From Bacteroidota bacterium (lineage in GTDB: Bacteria; Bacteroidota; Bacteroidia; B-17B0; Aurantibacillaceae): a stretch of DNA of 41,907 bases. This document shows, piece after piece, positions 16,579 through 25,925 of the stretch. How positions within the stretch are numbered: the first letter of the stretch is position 1; each line of letters starts with the position of its first letter. The stretch lies in contig JADBXZ010000047.1 in assembly GCA_020403265.1 (NCBI GenBank), forward strand, positions 1-41,907, written 5' to 3'. The notes under the pieces were generated by a model. That model saw nothing but the letters and a program-made list of their open reading frames with translations, was not told where the DNA came from and ran no database searches. A program made the translations under genes and the position numbers.

Positions 16579-16851
16579 TTAAAGAAAAATAATGCCGGGT
16601 ATTTCGTTTGCTTTTACATAAATATTGGTAATACTATCTACATCCATGGCAACTTGTTTAGCTGTTATACTTGTGTACTTTCCACTGCTACTTTCTTTAA
16701 TATGAATTTCAGCATCCTCATCGAACATATTTTCAACAAGAGCAATTAATCGGTGTTCACTTTTTACGATGAACTTAAACATATATACGGTTGGAAACGT
16801 TGTTGTTTCCAATAATTTATTTCTAAAGTTACTTAGCTGTTCGGGGTTCAT
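16579..16851 (-). CDS. DUF493 (YbeD-like) family protein
   Basis: 90 aa. Matches the small YbeD/DUF493 family by its length and the pattern TTFPTVYMFKFIVKSEHRLIALVENMF, then SSSGKYTSITAKQVAMDVDSITNIY. The fold is ferredoxin-like, similar to ACT regulatory domains; role unknown. The first 4 bp overlap the LysE stop (ATGA), so translation is probably coupled. Confidence 0.85.
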   Translation of the reverse strand: MNPEQLSNFRNKLLETTTFPTVYMFKFIVKSEHRLIALVENMFDEDAEIHIKESSSGKYTSITAKQVAMDVDSITNIYVKANEIPGIIFL

Positions 16852-17480
16852 TCAATAAAATAATGTTTGTAGATTAATAAAACTCCAAATGAAATCAGCA
16901 GAAAACCGGTTATTCGATTAATGGTAGTCATGATCTTTTCGGTTAGGAGTTTGTTTAGTTTTGAAGCAGCACTTACTTTCGCAACCTCTACCAGCCAAAC
17001 TAACCCGAGTGTAACACTAAAGAAGCTAATCATTTTGAATAGTGAATAATCTAATGATTTACTAACCGCAGTGACATTTCCAAGCCAGATAATCCAAACC
17101 GCAGGATTTAGGATGTTTAAAAAGAAACCTTTTAAAATCATACTAATGGTACTTGGTTGTTTAATTTCAATTGTTTCGGTTGATTTTTGAACATTTTTTC
17201 TGAAATAAAGAGACCCAAAAATAATCAGGATAGTTCCTGCAAGAATACCCATGAAGCGTTGATTTTTGTCGTCTTGTATTACACTGGTTGCGCCATAATG
17301 AACTAAAAAAATGATGGAAAGGCAAAGTAAAAAATCGCTAAGTACAACGCCGGTAGCTAGCATAACACCAGTTTTGTAACCATGCTTAATGGCAGTATTT
17401 ATTAACGCAAAAAATGCAGGACCAAACGAAAACGTTAGGAACAACACGATGATAATGATTTGTGTTATTAAACTAATCAC
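16848..17480 (-). CDS. LysE-family amino-acid/metabolite exporter
   Basis: 210 aa, about six hydrophobic segments. N-terminal FLTFSFGPAFFALINTAIKHGYKTGVMLA is the LysE/RhtB signature (the G-P-x-FFA region), with conserved FLNILNPAVWIIWLG in the middle. Family members export lysine, homoserine, threonine or related small metabolites from the cytoplasm. The start is GTG, the frame beginning inside the GH3 gene with an 8-bp overlap; the overlap at both ends points to translational coupling with GH3 and DUF493. Confidence 0.85.
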   Translation of the reverse strand: MISLITQIIIIVLFLTFSFGPAFFALINTAIKHGYKTGVMLATGVVLSDFLLCLSIIFLVHYGATSVIQDDKNQRFMGILAGTILIIFGSLYFRKNVQKSTETIEIKQPSTISMILKGFFLNILNPAVWIIWLGNVTAVSKSLDYSLFKMISFFSVTLGLVWLVEVAKVSAASKLNKLLTEKIMTTINRITGFLLISFGVLLIYKHYFIE

Positions 17481-19017
17481 TGTATACTTGTTTTTTATGA
17501 GCTTCTAAAAATGCCTGCCATTCGTTTAAGTGCTTGCCTTTTAAAACGCGTGGAAATTTGCTTTGGCCACCTAATTTGTTTTTGCTTGCCAGAAATTTAA
17601 TAAATGTTTCATTTGGTAAAATTGTAACCAAAACTTCTTTTAAAGCATGTTGCCTTTCAACAGCATAGTCATCATTTAGTACTTTTAAGTGGGCATCAAT
17701 CTTTTCTTTTACGATTTGATTATCAATTTGTTTGTCTGAACCAATATACCAATGGTGTGCGAACAAACCTTGATAACGTTGTCCAACAACGCAGTATTCG
17801 TTCGAGTGTATATCTAACTCCTGAGCAGTTAATTTTAAAGCTTGATTCATGTTGTCTACACTTAAATGTTCACCACAAAGGCTTAAAAAATGCTTAGTTC
17901 TGCCCGTTATTATAATTTCATTACGCGCCACATTGGTAAACTTAACCGTGTCGCCTATGAGATATCTCCATGCACCGGAACAATTTGTAATAAGTAATGC
18001 GTATTCCGTTTTTTCGTTTACATCCATAAGTGTTAGTGCATTTGCGCCCGGTTTAATATTTCCGTCAGAATCAAAATTATCTTCAGTGAAAGGAACAAAT
18101 TCAAAAAACATTTTGTTGTCGGTCATGAGTTTCATGCCCTGTTCTTCATTAGGTCTTTCTTGATAAGCAATAAATCCTTCACTTGCCATGTATGTGTCAA
18201 GAAAGATGAGAGGTTTGGCGCACAGATTGTTAATACTGTTTTTGTATGGATGAATAGCAACGCCACCATGCACATAAACTGCAAGATTTGGCCATATATC
18301 ATGAATGTTATTTACATTGTAGTGTTTTATAATTCTTTCAAAAACGATTTGTATCCATGCAGGTACGCCACATATAAATCCAACATTCCAGTCTTTAGCA
18401 TTCAATACAATTGCTTCCAGTTTCTTTTCCCAATTTGTAATTGAACGAATCTCAGGACTTGGTAACGTAAAGTTTTGAAACCATCTTGGCTGTGTTCCGG
18501 TGGTAATCCCACTTAAATCGCCACTATAGTTGGTTCCGTTATAATTTAAATTTGTACTGCCACCTACAAATAATATTTCCGTTTCATATTGTTCTTTAGT
18601 AAAATTAAAATGCCTTGTTGAAAGTATCTGCTTTAAAGTGCCTTTCTGGACTGTTTTAATAAAGTCTTTAGTAACGGGAATATGTTTACTGCTACTTTCA
18701 CTTGTACCTGAGCTTAGTGCAAAGTACTTTGTTTTACCCGGCCAACATACATCTTTTTCTCCCTTTAAAGCTCTGTGCCACCAGGCGTCAAAAATACTTT
18801 GATAATCATATATAGGAACATTTTTTTGAAAAGTTTCAATTGGGTCAGACATCAACACCATGTCCGAAAAATTAAACTCTTGACCGAAGCTTGTGTCTTG
18901 ACTTTTTTCAATTAATTTTTTAAGTTGCTTTAACTGCTGTGAATAAGTGCTCTGTAGAGTTGGTATTCTCGATCTAATGTTTATCGCGCCTTTTATGATG
19001 GATCCTAGTATGGGCAT
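17473..19017 (-). CDS. GH3 auxin-responsive-promoter family acyl-amino acid synthetase
   Basis: 514 aa. A member of the GH3 branch of the ANL adenylating superfamily. Three nucleotide-binding motifs are intact: SSGTSESSSK (102-111), YMASEGF and YLIGDTVKFT, plus the C-terminal HLSVDNMNQAL region. Plant homologues adenylate a carboxylic acid and couple it to an amino acid as an amide; the bacterial substrate is unknown. Gene context is informative: it overlaps an amino-acid exporter gene by 8 bp and follows an M42 aminopeptidase gene. Confidence 0.85.
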   Translation of the reverse strand: MPILGSIIKGAINIRSRIPTLQSTYSQQLKQLKKLIEKSQDTSFGQEFNFSDMVLMSDPIETFQKNVPIYDYQSIFDAWWHRALKGEKDVCWPGKTKYFALSSGTSESSSKHIPVTKDFIKTVQKGTLKQILSTRHFNFTKEQYETEILFVGGSTNLNYNGTNYSGDLSGITTGTQPRWFQNFTLPSPEIRSITNWEKKLEAIVLNAKDWNVGFICGVPAWIQIVFERIIKHYNVNNIHDIWPNLAVYVHGGVAIHPYKNSINNLCAKPLIFLDTYMASEGFIAYQERPNEEQGMKLMTDNKMFFEFVPFTEDNFDSDGNIKPGANALTLMDVNEKTEYALLITNCSGAWRYLIGDTVKFTNVARNEIIITGRTKHFLSLCGEHLSVDNMNQALKLTAQELDIHSNEYCVVGQRYQGLFAHHWYIGSDKQIDNQIVKEKIDAHLKVLNDDYAVERQHALKEVLVTILPNETFIKFLASKNKLGGQSKFPRVLKGKHLNEWQAFLEAHKKQVYSD

Positions 19018-19039
19018 TTTAAGTTGTTTCTTTTTTGAA

Positions 19040-20140
19040 CTATTTAATGTATCTGAAATCTTGGTTGTTTCTGATTGATTTAACCGAATGGAAAATTAAT
19101 TGTATTACATCTTCCACATCTTGTTTATCTACACTTTCAACTGTTGTATGCATATATCGTAATGGTAATGAAATTAAGGCAGAAGCAATTCCATCTGTGC
19201 TGTAGGCAAAGGCATCTGTGTCAGTACCTGTACTTCTTGCCGCAGCCAAACGCTGGAAGTTGATTTTATTTTTTGTTGCTGCATCAATAATTAATTTGAG
19301 TAAATTGTTTTGAACCGCCGGTGCATAGCTAAGCACGGGGCCTTTACCACAACTTAAATCGCCACTGGTTATTTTATTCATCATTGGCGTGTTAGTGTCA
19401 TGACAAACATCTGTAACAATAGCTACATTAGGTTTTATTCGCCTTGCAATCATTTGTGCACCATTTAAGCCAACTTCTTCTTGAACAGAATTAACAATGT
19501 ATAATCCGAATGGTAATTTGGTTTTGCTTTCTTTTAACAAGCGGGCTACTTCGGCTATCATGAAGCCTCCGATTCGGTTGTCTAGCGCCCGTCCGGTGTA
19601 ATAACGATTATTCAATTCCATTAGTTCATCCTCATAGGTGATTACACAACCGACATGAACTCCCAATTCAGCTACCTCTTTATCTGATTTACAACCAAGA
19701 TCTAAAAATATATTTTTTAAATTAGGTGATTCTTCTTTACCTGGTTCTCGAACATGAATAGCCGGCCAACCAAATACGGCTTTTACAATTCCTTTTTCTC
19801 CGTGAATATTCACTCGTTTACTTGGAGCTATTTGATGGTCGCTACCTCCGTTGCGGCAAACATAAATAAAGCCGTCTTTGGTTATGTAATGCACAAACCA
19901 GCTGATCTCATCTGCGTGCGCCTCAATAACAACTTTATACTCTGCATTAGGATTAATTACGCCTACAGCAGTTCCATATGTGTCTACGTATGATTCATCT
20001 ATGTAAGGTTTTAAATAGTTTAACCAAATTTTTTGACCCGCACTTTCAAAACCGGTAGGAGAGGCTGTGTTGAGGTAGTTATAAAGAAATTTTTTAGAAT
20101 TCTCTGTTAAAATTGATTTTGTTTTTTTCTGTTTAGCCAT
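19040..20140 (-). CDS. M42-family aminopeptidase
   Basis: 366 aa. Metal and catalytic residues of the M42 (endoglucanase/TET aminopeptidase) family are in place: EAHADEIS (His75, Asp77), GRALDNRIGG (bridging Asp187), QEEVGLNGA (Glu221, Glu222), TDVCHDT (Asp244) and a late MHTTVE (His). Such enzymes form large dodecameric cytosolic complexes that trim peptides to free amino acids. No signal peptide, so cytoplasmic. 4 bp after bshB1 and 22 bp before GH3. Confidence 0.9.
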   Translation of the reverse strand: MAKQKKTKSILTENSKKFLYNYLNTASPTGFESAGQKIWLNYLKPYIDESYVDTYGTAVGVINPNAEYKVVIEAHADEISWFVHYITKDGFIYVCRNGGSDHQIAPSKRVNIHGEKGIVKAVFGWPAIHVREPGKEESPNLKNIFLDLGCKSDKEVAELGVHVGCVITYEDELMELNNRYYTGRALDNRIGGFMIAEVARLLKESKTKLPFGLYIVNSVQEEVGLNGAQMIARRIKPNVAIVTDVCHDTNTPMMNKITSGDLSCGKGPVLSYAPAVQNNLLKLIIDAATKNKINFQRLAAARSTGTDTDAFAYSTDGIASALISLPLRYMHTTVESVDKQDVEDVIQLIFHSVKSIRNNQDFRYIK

Positions 20141-20144
20141 GATA

Positions 20145-20861
20145 TTAAATTAAATCAAATAAATTTGAAACGCCAATTGTTCTGCTTTTAGTGAATGCTT
20201 CAGCATATTTAACACCTATGCTTCTTCCGTAAACATTCATTTTTGATTTTATGAATTCAAAAAAATGTTCATCAGATATTGGAGTAAGCGGTTCGGTTGA
20301 ACTGGGATTATAAAATTGAGAACTAAAAGCTTTGATCGCTTTAAGCTTCTCATCTAAATACTCTGTTACATCCACCACAAAATCTGGTGTCAAATAATTA
20401 TCCTGTGTGTAATGGTAAAGTACTTTTGGACGCCAAGCTTCTTGATTTTTGTTTTGTTGAAATGTTTCAATTTTTAATAAACCTGAATAGAAGCAAGCAT
20501 CGGCAATTAATTTTGCAGCTCTACCGTGATCAGGATGTCTATCCGAGATAGCATTTGCCAGAACAATTTCTGGTTGTGACTCCCTAATCACTTCAATTAT
20601 TGGAATTAAGTTGGATTCGTTGTTTTCAAAAAAACCATCTTTTAAATTGAGTTGTTTTCTGAAAGTTACACCAAGAATTTTGGCCGCTGCCATCGCTTCT
20701 TCTGTTCTTAACTTTGCATTTCCTCTTGTGCCTAATTCGCCTTTTGTTAAATCTAAAATGCCGACAGTTTTGCCCAGTGCAATATGTTTTAAAATAGTTC
20801 CTGCACATGATAGTTCAACATCATCCGGGTGCACACCAATCGCCAGTATATCAATTTTCAT
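20145..20861 (-). CDS. bshB1: Bacillithiol biosynthesis deacetylase BshB1
   Basis: 238 aa, PIG-L/LmbE-like metal deacetylase. HPDDVE (His11-Asp14) and RHPDHG (His109-His112) supply the zinc ligands and catalytic residues; KGELGTRGNAKLRTEEAMAA is typical of BshB1. It removes the acetyl group from GlcNAc-malate to give GlcN-malate, the second step of bacillithiol synthesis. bshA and bshC are not in the window. 10 bp after lpxD. Confidence 0.92.
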   Translation of the reverse strand: MKIDILAIGVHPDDVELSCAGTILKHIALGKTVGILDLTKGELGTRGNAKLRTEEAMAAAKILGVTFRKQLNLKDGFFENNESNLIPIIEVIRESQPEIVLANAISDRHPDHGRAAKLIADACFYSGLLKIETFQQNKNQEAWRPKVLYHYTQDNYLTPDFVVDVTEYLDEKLKAIKAFSSQFYNPSSTEPLTPISDEHFFEFIKSKMNVYGRSIGVKYAEAFTKSRTIGVSNLFDLI

Positions 20862-20871
20862 TTAGTATTAA

Positions 20872-21915
20872 TTATTTTGTTGATTGGTTTAATTTTTTTA
20901 TCACATCGTTTAGTTTATCATTCATCTTCGGTAAACTTCTGAACAAAACATAACTCCTTTTGTAATCACCAATTGAAAATGCAGGTGAGCCTTGTACAAT
21001 TTCACCTTCTTTATCAATATTTGATCCAATTCCACTTTGTCCTGCAATTTTTACACCATCTGTAATTTTAAGATGACCTGCTATTCCAACCTGAGCCCCA
21101 ATCATACAATTTTTACCAACTTTGGAACTACCTGCAACACCACTCAATCCTGCTATCACAGTATTTTCACCAACTTCCGCATTATGTGCAATTTGAACTA
21201 AATTATCAAGTTTAACACCTTTTCTTAAAATAGTGCTTCCCATTGTTGCCCGATCAATACTGGCATTAGATCCTATTTCAACATGGTCTTCTATTACCAC
21301 ATTGCCAATTTGTGGCACCTTCGCAAACGTTTCGCCTTGGGCATTCGGCGCAAAACCAAAACCGTCAGAACCAATAACCGTGTTGGCATGTATGGTGCAA
21401 TGTGTTCCTATTTCACATTCATGATAAACTTTAACACCTGAAAAAATTATGGTATTATTACCTATTTTACAATTATCGCCAATGTAGCTATGTGGATAGA
21501 TTTTAACGTTATCGCCAATTTGCACGTTTTTTCCAATATAGGCAAAGGCACCTATATAACAATTATCTCCAAGTTTGGCACTTTCACTGATGAAGCAAGG
21601 CTGCTCGATGCCTGTTTTTTCACCTTTTATTTCAGAATAAAGCGCTAATAATTTAGCAAAAGACTCGTAAGCATTGGCAACACGAATGAGGGTAACATTA
21701 GGTCGTAAGGCCTTCTCTATCTTGAAATCGTGATTAATTATTACAATACTGGCTTCTGTGGAATATAAATAATTATTGTATTTAGGATTAGCCAGAAATG
21801 ATAAAGTACCTGGCTTGCCTTCTTCAATTTTACTAATATTATTTACTTTTGCATCAGGATTGCCCTCCACATTACCTTGCAGAAGTTCTGATATTTGTGC
21901 CGCTGAAAATTCCAT
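20872..21915 (-). CDS. lpxD: UDP-3-O-(3-hydroxyacyl)glucosamine N-acyltransferase LpxD
   Basis: 347 aa. The N-terminal uridine-binding domain (to about 95) is followed by a long left-handed beta helix of hexapeptide repeats (for example [20 protein letters not shown]). GSDGFGF (182-188) and QIAHNAEVG with His244, equivalent to the catalytic His of E. coli LpxD, are present. It adds the third acyl chain in lipid A synthesis in the cytoplasm. The usual Bacteroidota neighbours lpxC/fabZ and lpxA are not here. 1 bp after the barrel-protein gene. Confidence 0.95.
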   Translation of the reverse strand: MEFSAAQISELLQGNVEGNPDAKVNNISKIEEGKPGTLSFLANPKYNNYLYSTEASIVIINHDFKIEKALRPNVTLIRVANAYESFAKLLALYSEIKGEKTGIEQPCFISESAKLGDNCYIGAFAYIGKNVQIGDNVKIYPHSYIGDNCKIGNNTIIFSGVKVYHECEIGTHCTIHANTVIGSDGFGFAPNAQGETFAKVPQIGNVVIEDHVEIGSNASIDRATMGSTILRKGVKLDNLVQIAHNAEVGENTVIAGLSGVAGSSKVGKNCMIGAQVGIAGHLKITDGVKIAGQSGIGSNIDKEGEIVQGSPAFSIGDYKRSYVLFRSLPKMNDKLNDVIKKLNQSTK

Positions 21916-21916
21916 T

Positions 21917-23506
21917 TCAATAATCTCTATATGTGTTCCAAAAACTTGTTTTTAAACCTAAATAAATATAAGGATTTTGTAATTCATATCCTTTAGAATT
22001 TTTTATACTTTGTTGAATATAGCCTAATTCTAATCTTAAGTTAAGATCCGGTATTAGGTAATAAGTGAATTTAACATCACTTTGAAGTATTTCAGTCTTA
22101 ATGCCTTGTGCCGTTTTATGCCCATACTCAAAAGGACGGGTCACATAACTTAAGTAAATATTACTCCCCAAATTAGTAGTGCTGTCTTTTCCAATTACGG
22201 TGTAATTACCTTTAATTTGAAATTGCATTCGATTATGCCTGTAATTAATGATGCCAAGGTATTCATAAAAGTTTGCGCCAAGCGGGTGAGCCAAGGGATA
22301 TCCGTAATGAGCGTAATTCTGTGAAACAATTCCGTGTGTATAGGTATAAGGCCTCACTTGGTTATACTCTGCCTGTATACTTAGGCCTTTAATCTTAAAT
22401 GCATTAACATATTTTGCCCCAAGCTGCCAGGCTTGCTTATTAGCCCACCAGCCTCTTCGAGCACGAATTTCTTTTAAAAAAAATTCATCCAAGCCAATTT
22501 GAGCATATAATTTTGCCGTTTTGAAAATTCTGCCGTTTATATTAAAGCCAATAAAAGAGTTATCTGGTGAACCCACAGCAAATTCTTGCGGTCTGTAAAA
22601 AACAATTGGATTAAGATAGGCAGGATCAAATGTTCTGATTTGGTTGGAGTCAGTTCCCCGCCATATTACATTTTCAAACAACCCAATGTTCAGTTCTTTT
22701 ATTATGTTGTAACTTAAATAATGAAAAGTGCCGAATTTGTTAGCGAAATTATTTTTGATTCCACCGGCAAGGCTAGGGTCATTCATCCAGGTGTACCATA
22801 CATTATATTGAAAATGCCATAAATTAGTGTTGATTCTGAAGAAAGGGTAGGCAGGCGCAAAGTCGCTTAATAAAACGCTGCGGTAACCATCACCAATAAA
22901 ATGCTTATCCCTACCGGCTTGCAAATTAAAGTAAGGGTTGTTGTTAGGAGAATAACTGAGATATCCGAAATAATCTACAAAGGAGTAACCTGTTTTATTA
23001 ATGCCGTATGTTTGTCCAAACTCCGGGCTTATTTTTTGATTTGTAAAATTTGTATCTAAAAAGAATGGTTGCTGAATATTTCCGCCAATGATTGTTCCGG
23101 CAAATGTAAAATCGTTATTAATATTCAGTTTTAGATGCGTGCCGGCAGTAACATTTTTTACGAACCGATTGGTAAGTAAATCCTGGCCACCTTCAAGATC
23201 AATCAATGGATGTAATTGTAGTTGATACCAAATCCTTTTTTCGGGCTTTTCATTTAATGTTTTGGTTAAAAAGAAATTATTAAATGCATAGAATTTAAAA
23301 GGTATTAAACTATCAGATGCTTTGTAAAATGTTTTACTTAAATAAGGTTTGAAGGAGGAGTGAAAAGTCTGATTTGGGTTTTGAATATGCCAATAATCAA
23401 AAGCTTGTTGAATTTCCTGACCCATAAACGCATTTTTTGATGTGCTCTCGTATTGCGAAAATGAGTTGAAAACTATTAAATTAAATATGGTGAAGAACCT
23501 TTTCAA
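21917..23506 (-). CDS. Wzi/RemB-like outer-membrane beta-barrel protein
   Basis: 529 aa. Starts at a TTG (23504-23506) that gives a standard signal peptide ([18 protein letters not shown]); no ATG is nearby, the next Met being at residue 28. The mature protein is aromatic-rich and beta-patterned throughout. [20 protein letters not shown] and the following [12 protein letters not shown] are what I associate with capsule-assembly Wzi-like barrels and with the gliding-motility protein RemB of flavobacteria. Either a surface-polysaccharide anchoring or motility role is possible; the family assignment is from memory, not a search. First gene of the nine-gene unit and adjacent to lpxD by 1 bp, which fits an envelope role. 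Confidence 0.6.
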   Translation of the reverse strand: MKRFFTIFNLIVFNSFSQYESTSKNAFMGQEIQQAFDYWHIQNPNQTFHSSFKPYLSKTFYKASDSLIPFKFYAFNNFFLTKTLNEKPEKRIWYQLQLHPLIDLEGGQDLLTNRFVKNVTAGTHLKLNINNDFTFAGTIIGGNIQQPFFLDTNFTNQKISPEFGQTYGINKTGYSFVDYFGYLSYSPNNNPYFNLQAGRDKHFIGDGYRSVLLSDFAPAYPFFRINTNLWHFQYNVWYTWMNDPSLAGGIKNNFANKFGTFHYLSYNIIKELNIGLFENVIWRGTDSNQIRTFDPAYLNPIVFYRPQEFAVGSPDNSFIGFNINGRIFKTAKLYAQIGLDEFFLKEIRARRGWWANKQAWQLGAKYVNAFKIKGLSIQAEYNQVRPYTYTHGIVSQNYAHYGYPLAHPLGANFYEYLGIINYRHNRMQFQIKGNYTVIGKDSTTNLGSNIYLSYVTRPFEYGHKTAQGIKTEILQSDVKFTYYLIPDLNLRLELGYIQQSIKNSKGYELQNPYIYLGLKTSFWNTYRDY

Positions 23507-23624
23507 CCTAACTGGTAAATTTAGGTAAAAATTAAGGTTTTAAAAAGTAAATTTTATTGCATTAGTTTGATTTTAGGTCAACTTAGAACAACATTTAAAG
23601 TAATATGAAATAAGGCAAGGCTAT

Positions 23625-24377
23625 TTAACTAATTTTCTTGTTTAAATAATAAGGTCTAAACCAATAAGCTAATCTAAATCCAACAAAATTCCCTGTGTTT
23701 GTAAATTCGTGATTGTAATTGGTATTATCAAGGGAATAGTTGACGTTTGCTTTCGCCTTATTATTCAATCCAACATTAAATATCCAAGAGGCATGCAATA
23801 TGCCGCCTTTTTTATATACATGTTCTCGTGCCACTACAAAACGAACCATGGCACCGGGCCCGGCGGCGTTAGTTGCAGATAATTCAATATCAGGAGCTTT
23901 AATAGCACCATCAGCAAAATAAGTATAGTCACTATTAATTGTTCTTTTAACAGAGTAGGTAGGGACAAATCCGGCCCCTAAAACCCAACGGTTATTTTTA
24001 CAGTTAAGATTAAATTTATAATGAACTAAAATTGGTGTAGCTAATTCAGTAAACTTTGCGTTCGCGCCACTCCAACGGTTTTGAAGTTGGCTGAATTTAT
24101 AATTATTGGAAATTCCGAAATCAAAACCAAATGTATTGATACCCATGCCAAACGTGGCCATCCAATGTTTATTATGATCATAACGAGCAATTAAATCAAA
24201 TGCGCCATCAGGATGTTTGTTGGCATGGAACCGAGCATGTGCATCATCCATTCCACCTGACCATTTATTGTGATTGTCTTGAACTCCCCATTGCAAACCT
24301 AGTCTCCAAGTTTTTTCATTTTGAGAGAATAAAACACCAGTAGAAAGTAATGTGGCTAGAATGAATAATTTTTTCAT
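23625..24377 (-). CDS. Secreted outer-membrane beta-barrel-like protein
   Basis: 250 aa from the ATG at 24377, which begins a clean signal peptide (MKKLFILATLLSTGVLFSQ); an upstream in-frame start at 24434 would put a long tail before it. The mature part shows alternating strands with aromatic residues (WRLGLQWGVQDNHNKWSG, HWMATFGMGINTFGFDFG, VGFRLAYWFRPYYL), typical of small barrels. No named family recognised. Lies 60 bp downstream of hutH and may be read from it or from its own promoter at 24395-24425. Confidence 0.65.
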   Translation of the reverse strand: MKKLFILATLLSTGVLFSQNEKTWRLGLQWGVQDNHNKWSGGMDDAHARFHANKHPDGAFDLIARYDHNKHWMATFGMGINTFGFDFGISNNYKFSQLQNRWSGANAKFTELATPILVHYKFNLNCKNNRWVLGAGFVPTYSVKRTINSDYTYFADGAIKAPDIELSATNAAGPGAMVRFVVAREHVYKKGGILHASWIFNVGLNNKAKANVNYSLDNTNYNHEFTNTGNFVGFRLAYWFRPYYLNKKIS

Positions 24378-24394
24378 AATCGAGTATTGATAAC

Positions 24395-24425
24395 TAAAGG
24401 TATAAAATAAAATCAGTTTTAACAA
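24395..24425 (-). promoter_or_regulatory. Candidate promoter for the barrel protein at 24377
   Basis: Minus strand: TTG (24423-24425), 20-nt spacer, TACCTTTA (24395-24402; TAnnTTTG with the last base changed), 17 nt before the ATG. Confidence 0.3.
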
Positions 24426-24437
24426 TATATTCACGGC

Positions 24438-25925
24438 TTAATGCCAATTTTTAACAAACTCTAGGCTTTTTTTCATGAGGTCATGAACAATAGTGTCCTG
24501 CGCCATGAATGGAACATGTTTGCGGTAATTGGTTATTAAATCTTCAAGTTTTGAAGATGTGGTTAATGGTCGTTTTAAATCTAAAGCCTGAGCTGCATTC
24601 ATTAGTTCAATTGCCAAAACACGTTCTGTATTTTCTAAAACGGTTAAACATTTGGTTGCTGCATTTGCCCCCATACTCACGTGATCTTCTTGTCCGTTAC
24701 TACTCACAATGCTATCTGCACTGGCAGGCGTGCAAAGTTGTTTGCTTTGACTTACAATACTTGCTGCGGTGTATTGCGGAATCATAAAACCTGAGTTGAG
24801 GCCGGGGTTTGGGGTAAGAAAAGCAGGCAAACCTCGTTGGCCTGAAATTAGAAGGTACGTCCTTCTTTCAGAAATGCTTGCTAATTCTGATAATGAAATA
24901 CATAAAAAGTCTAAAACAAGCGCTAATGGTTGTCCGTGGAAATTACCTCCGCTAATTATTTCATCATGCTCTGCAAAAATAGTTGGATTGTCTGTAACCG
25001 AATTAACTTCAGTTTCTATTACACTGCTAACATAATCTAAAGTGTCTTTGCTTGCTCCGTGGACTTGTGGAACACAACGAAAGGAATATGGATCTTGAAC
25101 CTGTTTTTTTTCTTGTTTTTGAATTAAACTTCCTTCCAATAAAGACAATACTGTTTTTGCTGTAGTTAATTGTCCGGCATGTGGTCTTATTTTATGAAGG
25201 TGTTCTTTGAAGGGATCCATTCTGCCATCAAAAGCCTCTAAGCTTAATGTGGCAACAATATCTGCAAAATAATTTAGTTTTAAACTTTCCAAAACCAGAT
25301 AGCAGCCATAAGCACTCATAAATTGAGTACCGTTAAGTAATGCTAAACCTTCTTTTGACTTTAATTTTATTGGCGCAATTCCATTTTCTTGTAACACATT
25401 TAATGAAGGTTGATTGCTGCCTTTGTAATTGACTTCACCTAAGCCAAGCATGGGCAAGCATAAATGCGCTAATGGCGCTAAATCACCACTGGCGCCGAGG
25501 GAGCCTTGCTCATAAACAACCGGAAAAATTTTAGAATTAAATAATTGAATTAGGGTTCGAACCGTTTGCAGTTGGACACCACTTTTCCCATAACTTAAAG
25601 ATTGTATTTTTAAGAACAACATCAACTTCACAATTTCGTTTGGCACTTGATTACCAAAACCGCAAGCATGGCTCTTTACCAGGTTTTCTTGTAGTTTTTC
25701 TAAATCAGAATCAGGAATAATGACATTGCAAAGTGAGCCAAAGCCAGTATTGATACCATAAATAGGTGAAGGATGCTTTTTTACTTTTTCATCCAGATAA
25801 TTTCTGCAATCTAAAATGGCTTTTTCTGCTTCCGGACTTAAAGCCAAAACATCATCATTTTCAAAACATTTTTGAATGTCTGAAAGTTTCAATTTTTTTT
25901 GATTTGATATATAGTAAGTTCCCAT
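24438..25925 (-). CDS. hutH: Histidine ammonia-lyase
   Basis: 495 aa, full length. The Ala145-Ser146-Gly147 triad that forms the MIO electrophile sits in GSLGASGDLAPLAH; Tyr56 (PIYGINTGFG) and Ser85-His86 (LVKSHACGFG) match the histidine-selective lyases rather than the Phe-selective ones. It deaminates L-histidine to trans-urocanate. hutU, hutI and hutG are not present in the window, so the fate of urocanate is unknown. Its ATG overlaps the hisS TAA by one base (TAATG), implying translational coupling. An alternative substrate (tyrosine or phenylalanine, for pigment synthesis) cannot be excluded without testing. Confidence 0.85.
   Translation of the reverse strand: MGTYYISNQKKLKLSDIQKCFENDDVLALSPEAEKAILDCRNYLDEKVKKHPSPIYGINTGFGSLCNVIIPDSDLEKLQENLVKSHACGFGNQVPNEIVKLMLFLKIQSLSYGKSGVQLQTVRTLIQLFNSKIFPVVYEQGSLGASGDLAPLAHLCLPMLGLGEVNYKGSNQPSLNVLQENGIAPIKLKSKEGLALLNGTQFMSAYGCYLVLESLKLNYFADIVATLSLEAFDGRMDPFKEHLHKIRPHAGQLTTAKTVLSLLEGSLIQKQEKKQVQDPYSFRCVPQVHGASKDTLDYVSSVIETEVNSVTDNPTIFAEHDEIISGGNFHGQPLALVLDFLCISLSELASISERRTYLLISGQRGLPAFLTPNPGLNSGFMIPQYTAASIVSQSKQLCTPASADSIVSSNGQEDHVSMGANAATKCLTVLENTERVLAIELMNAAQALDLKRPLTTSSKLEDLITNYRKHVPFMAQDTIVHDLMKKSLEFVKNWH

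Noticed and set aside
25554-25563. GGTTCGAACC resembling a tRNA T-arm
   Set aside because: It is inside hutH coding sequence and has no acceptor, D or anticodon stems around it.
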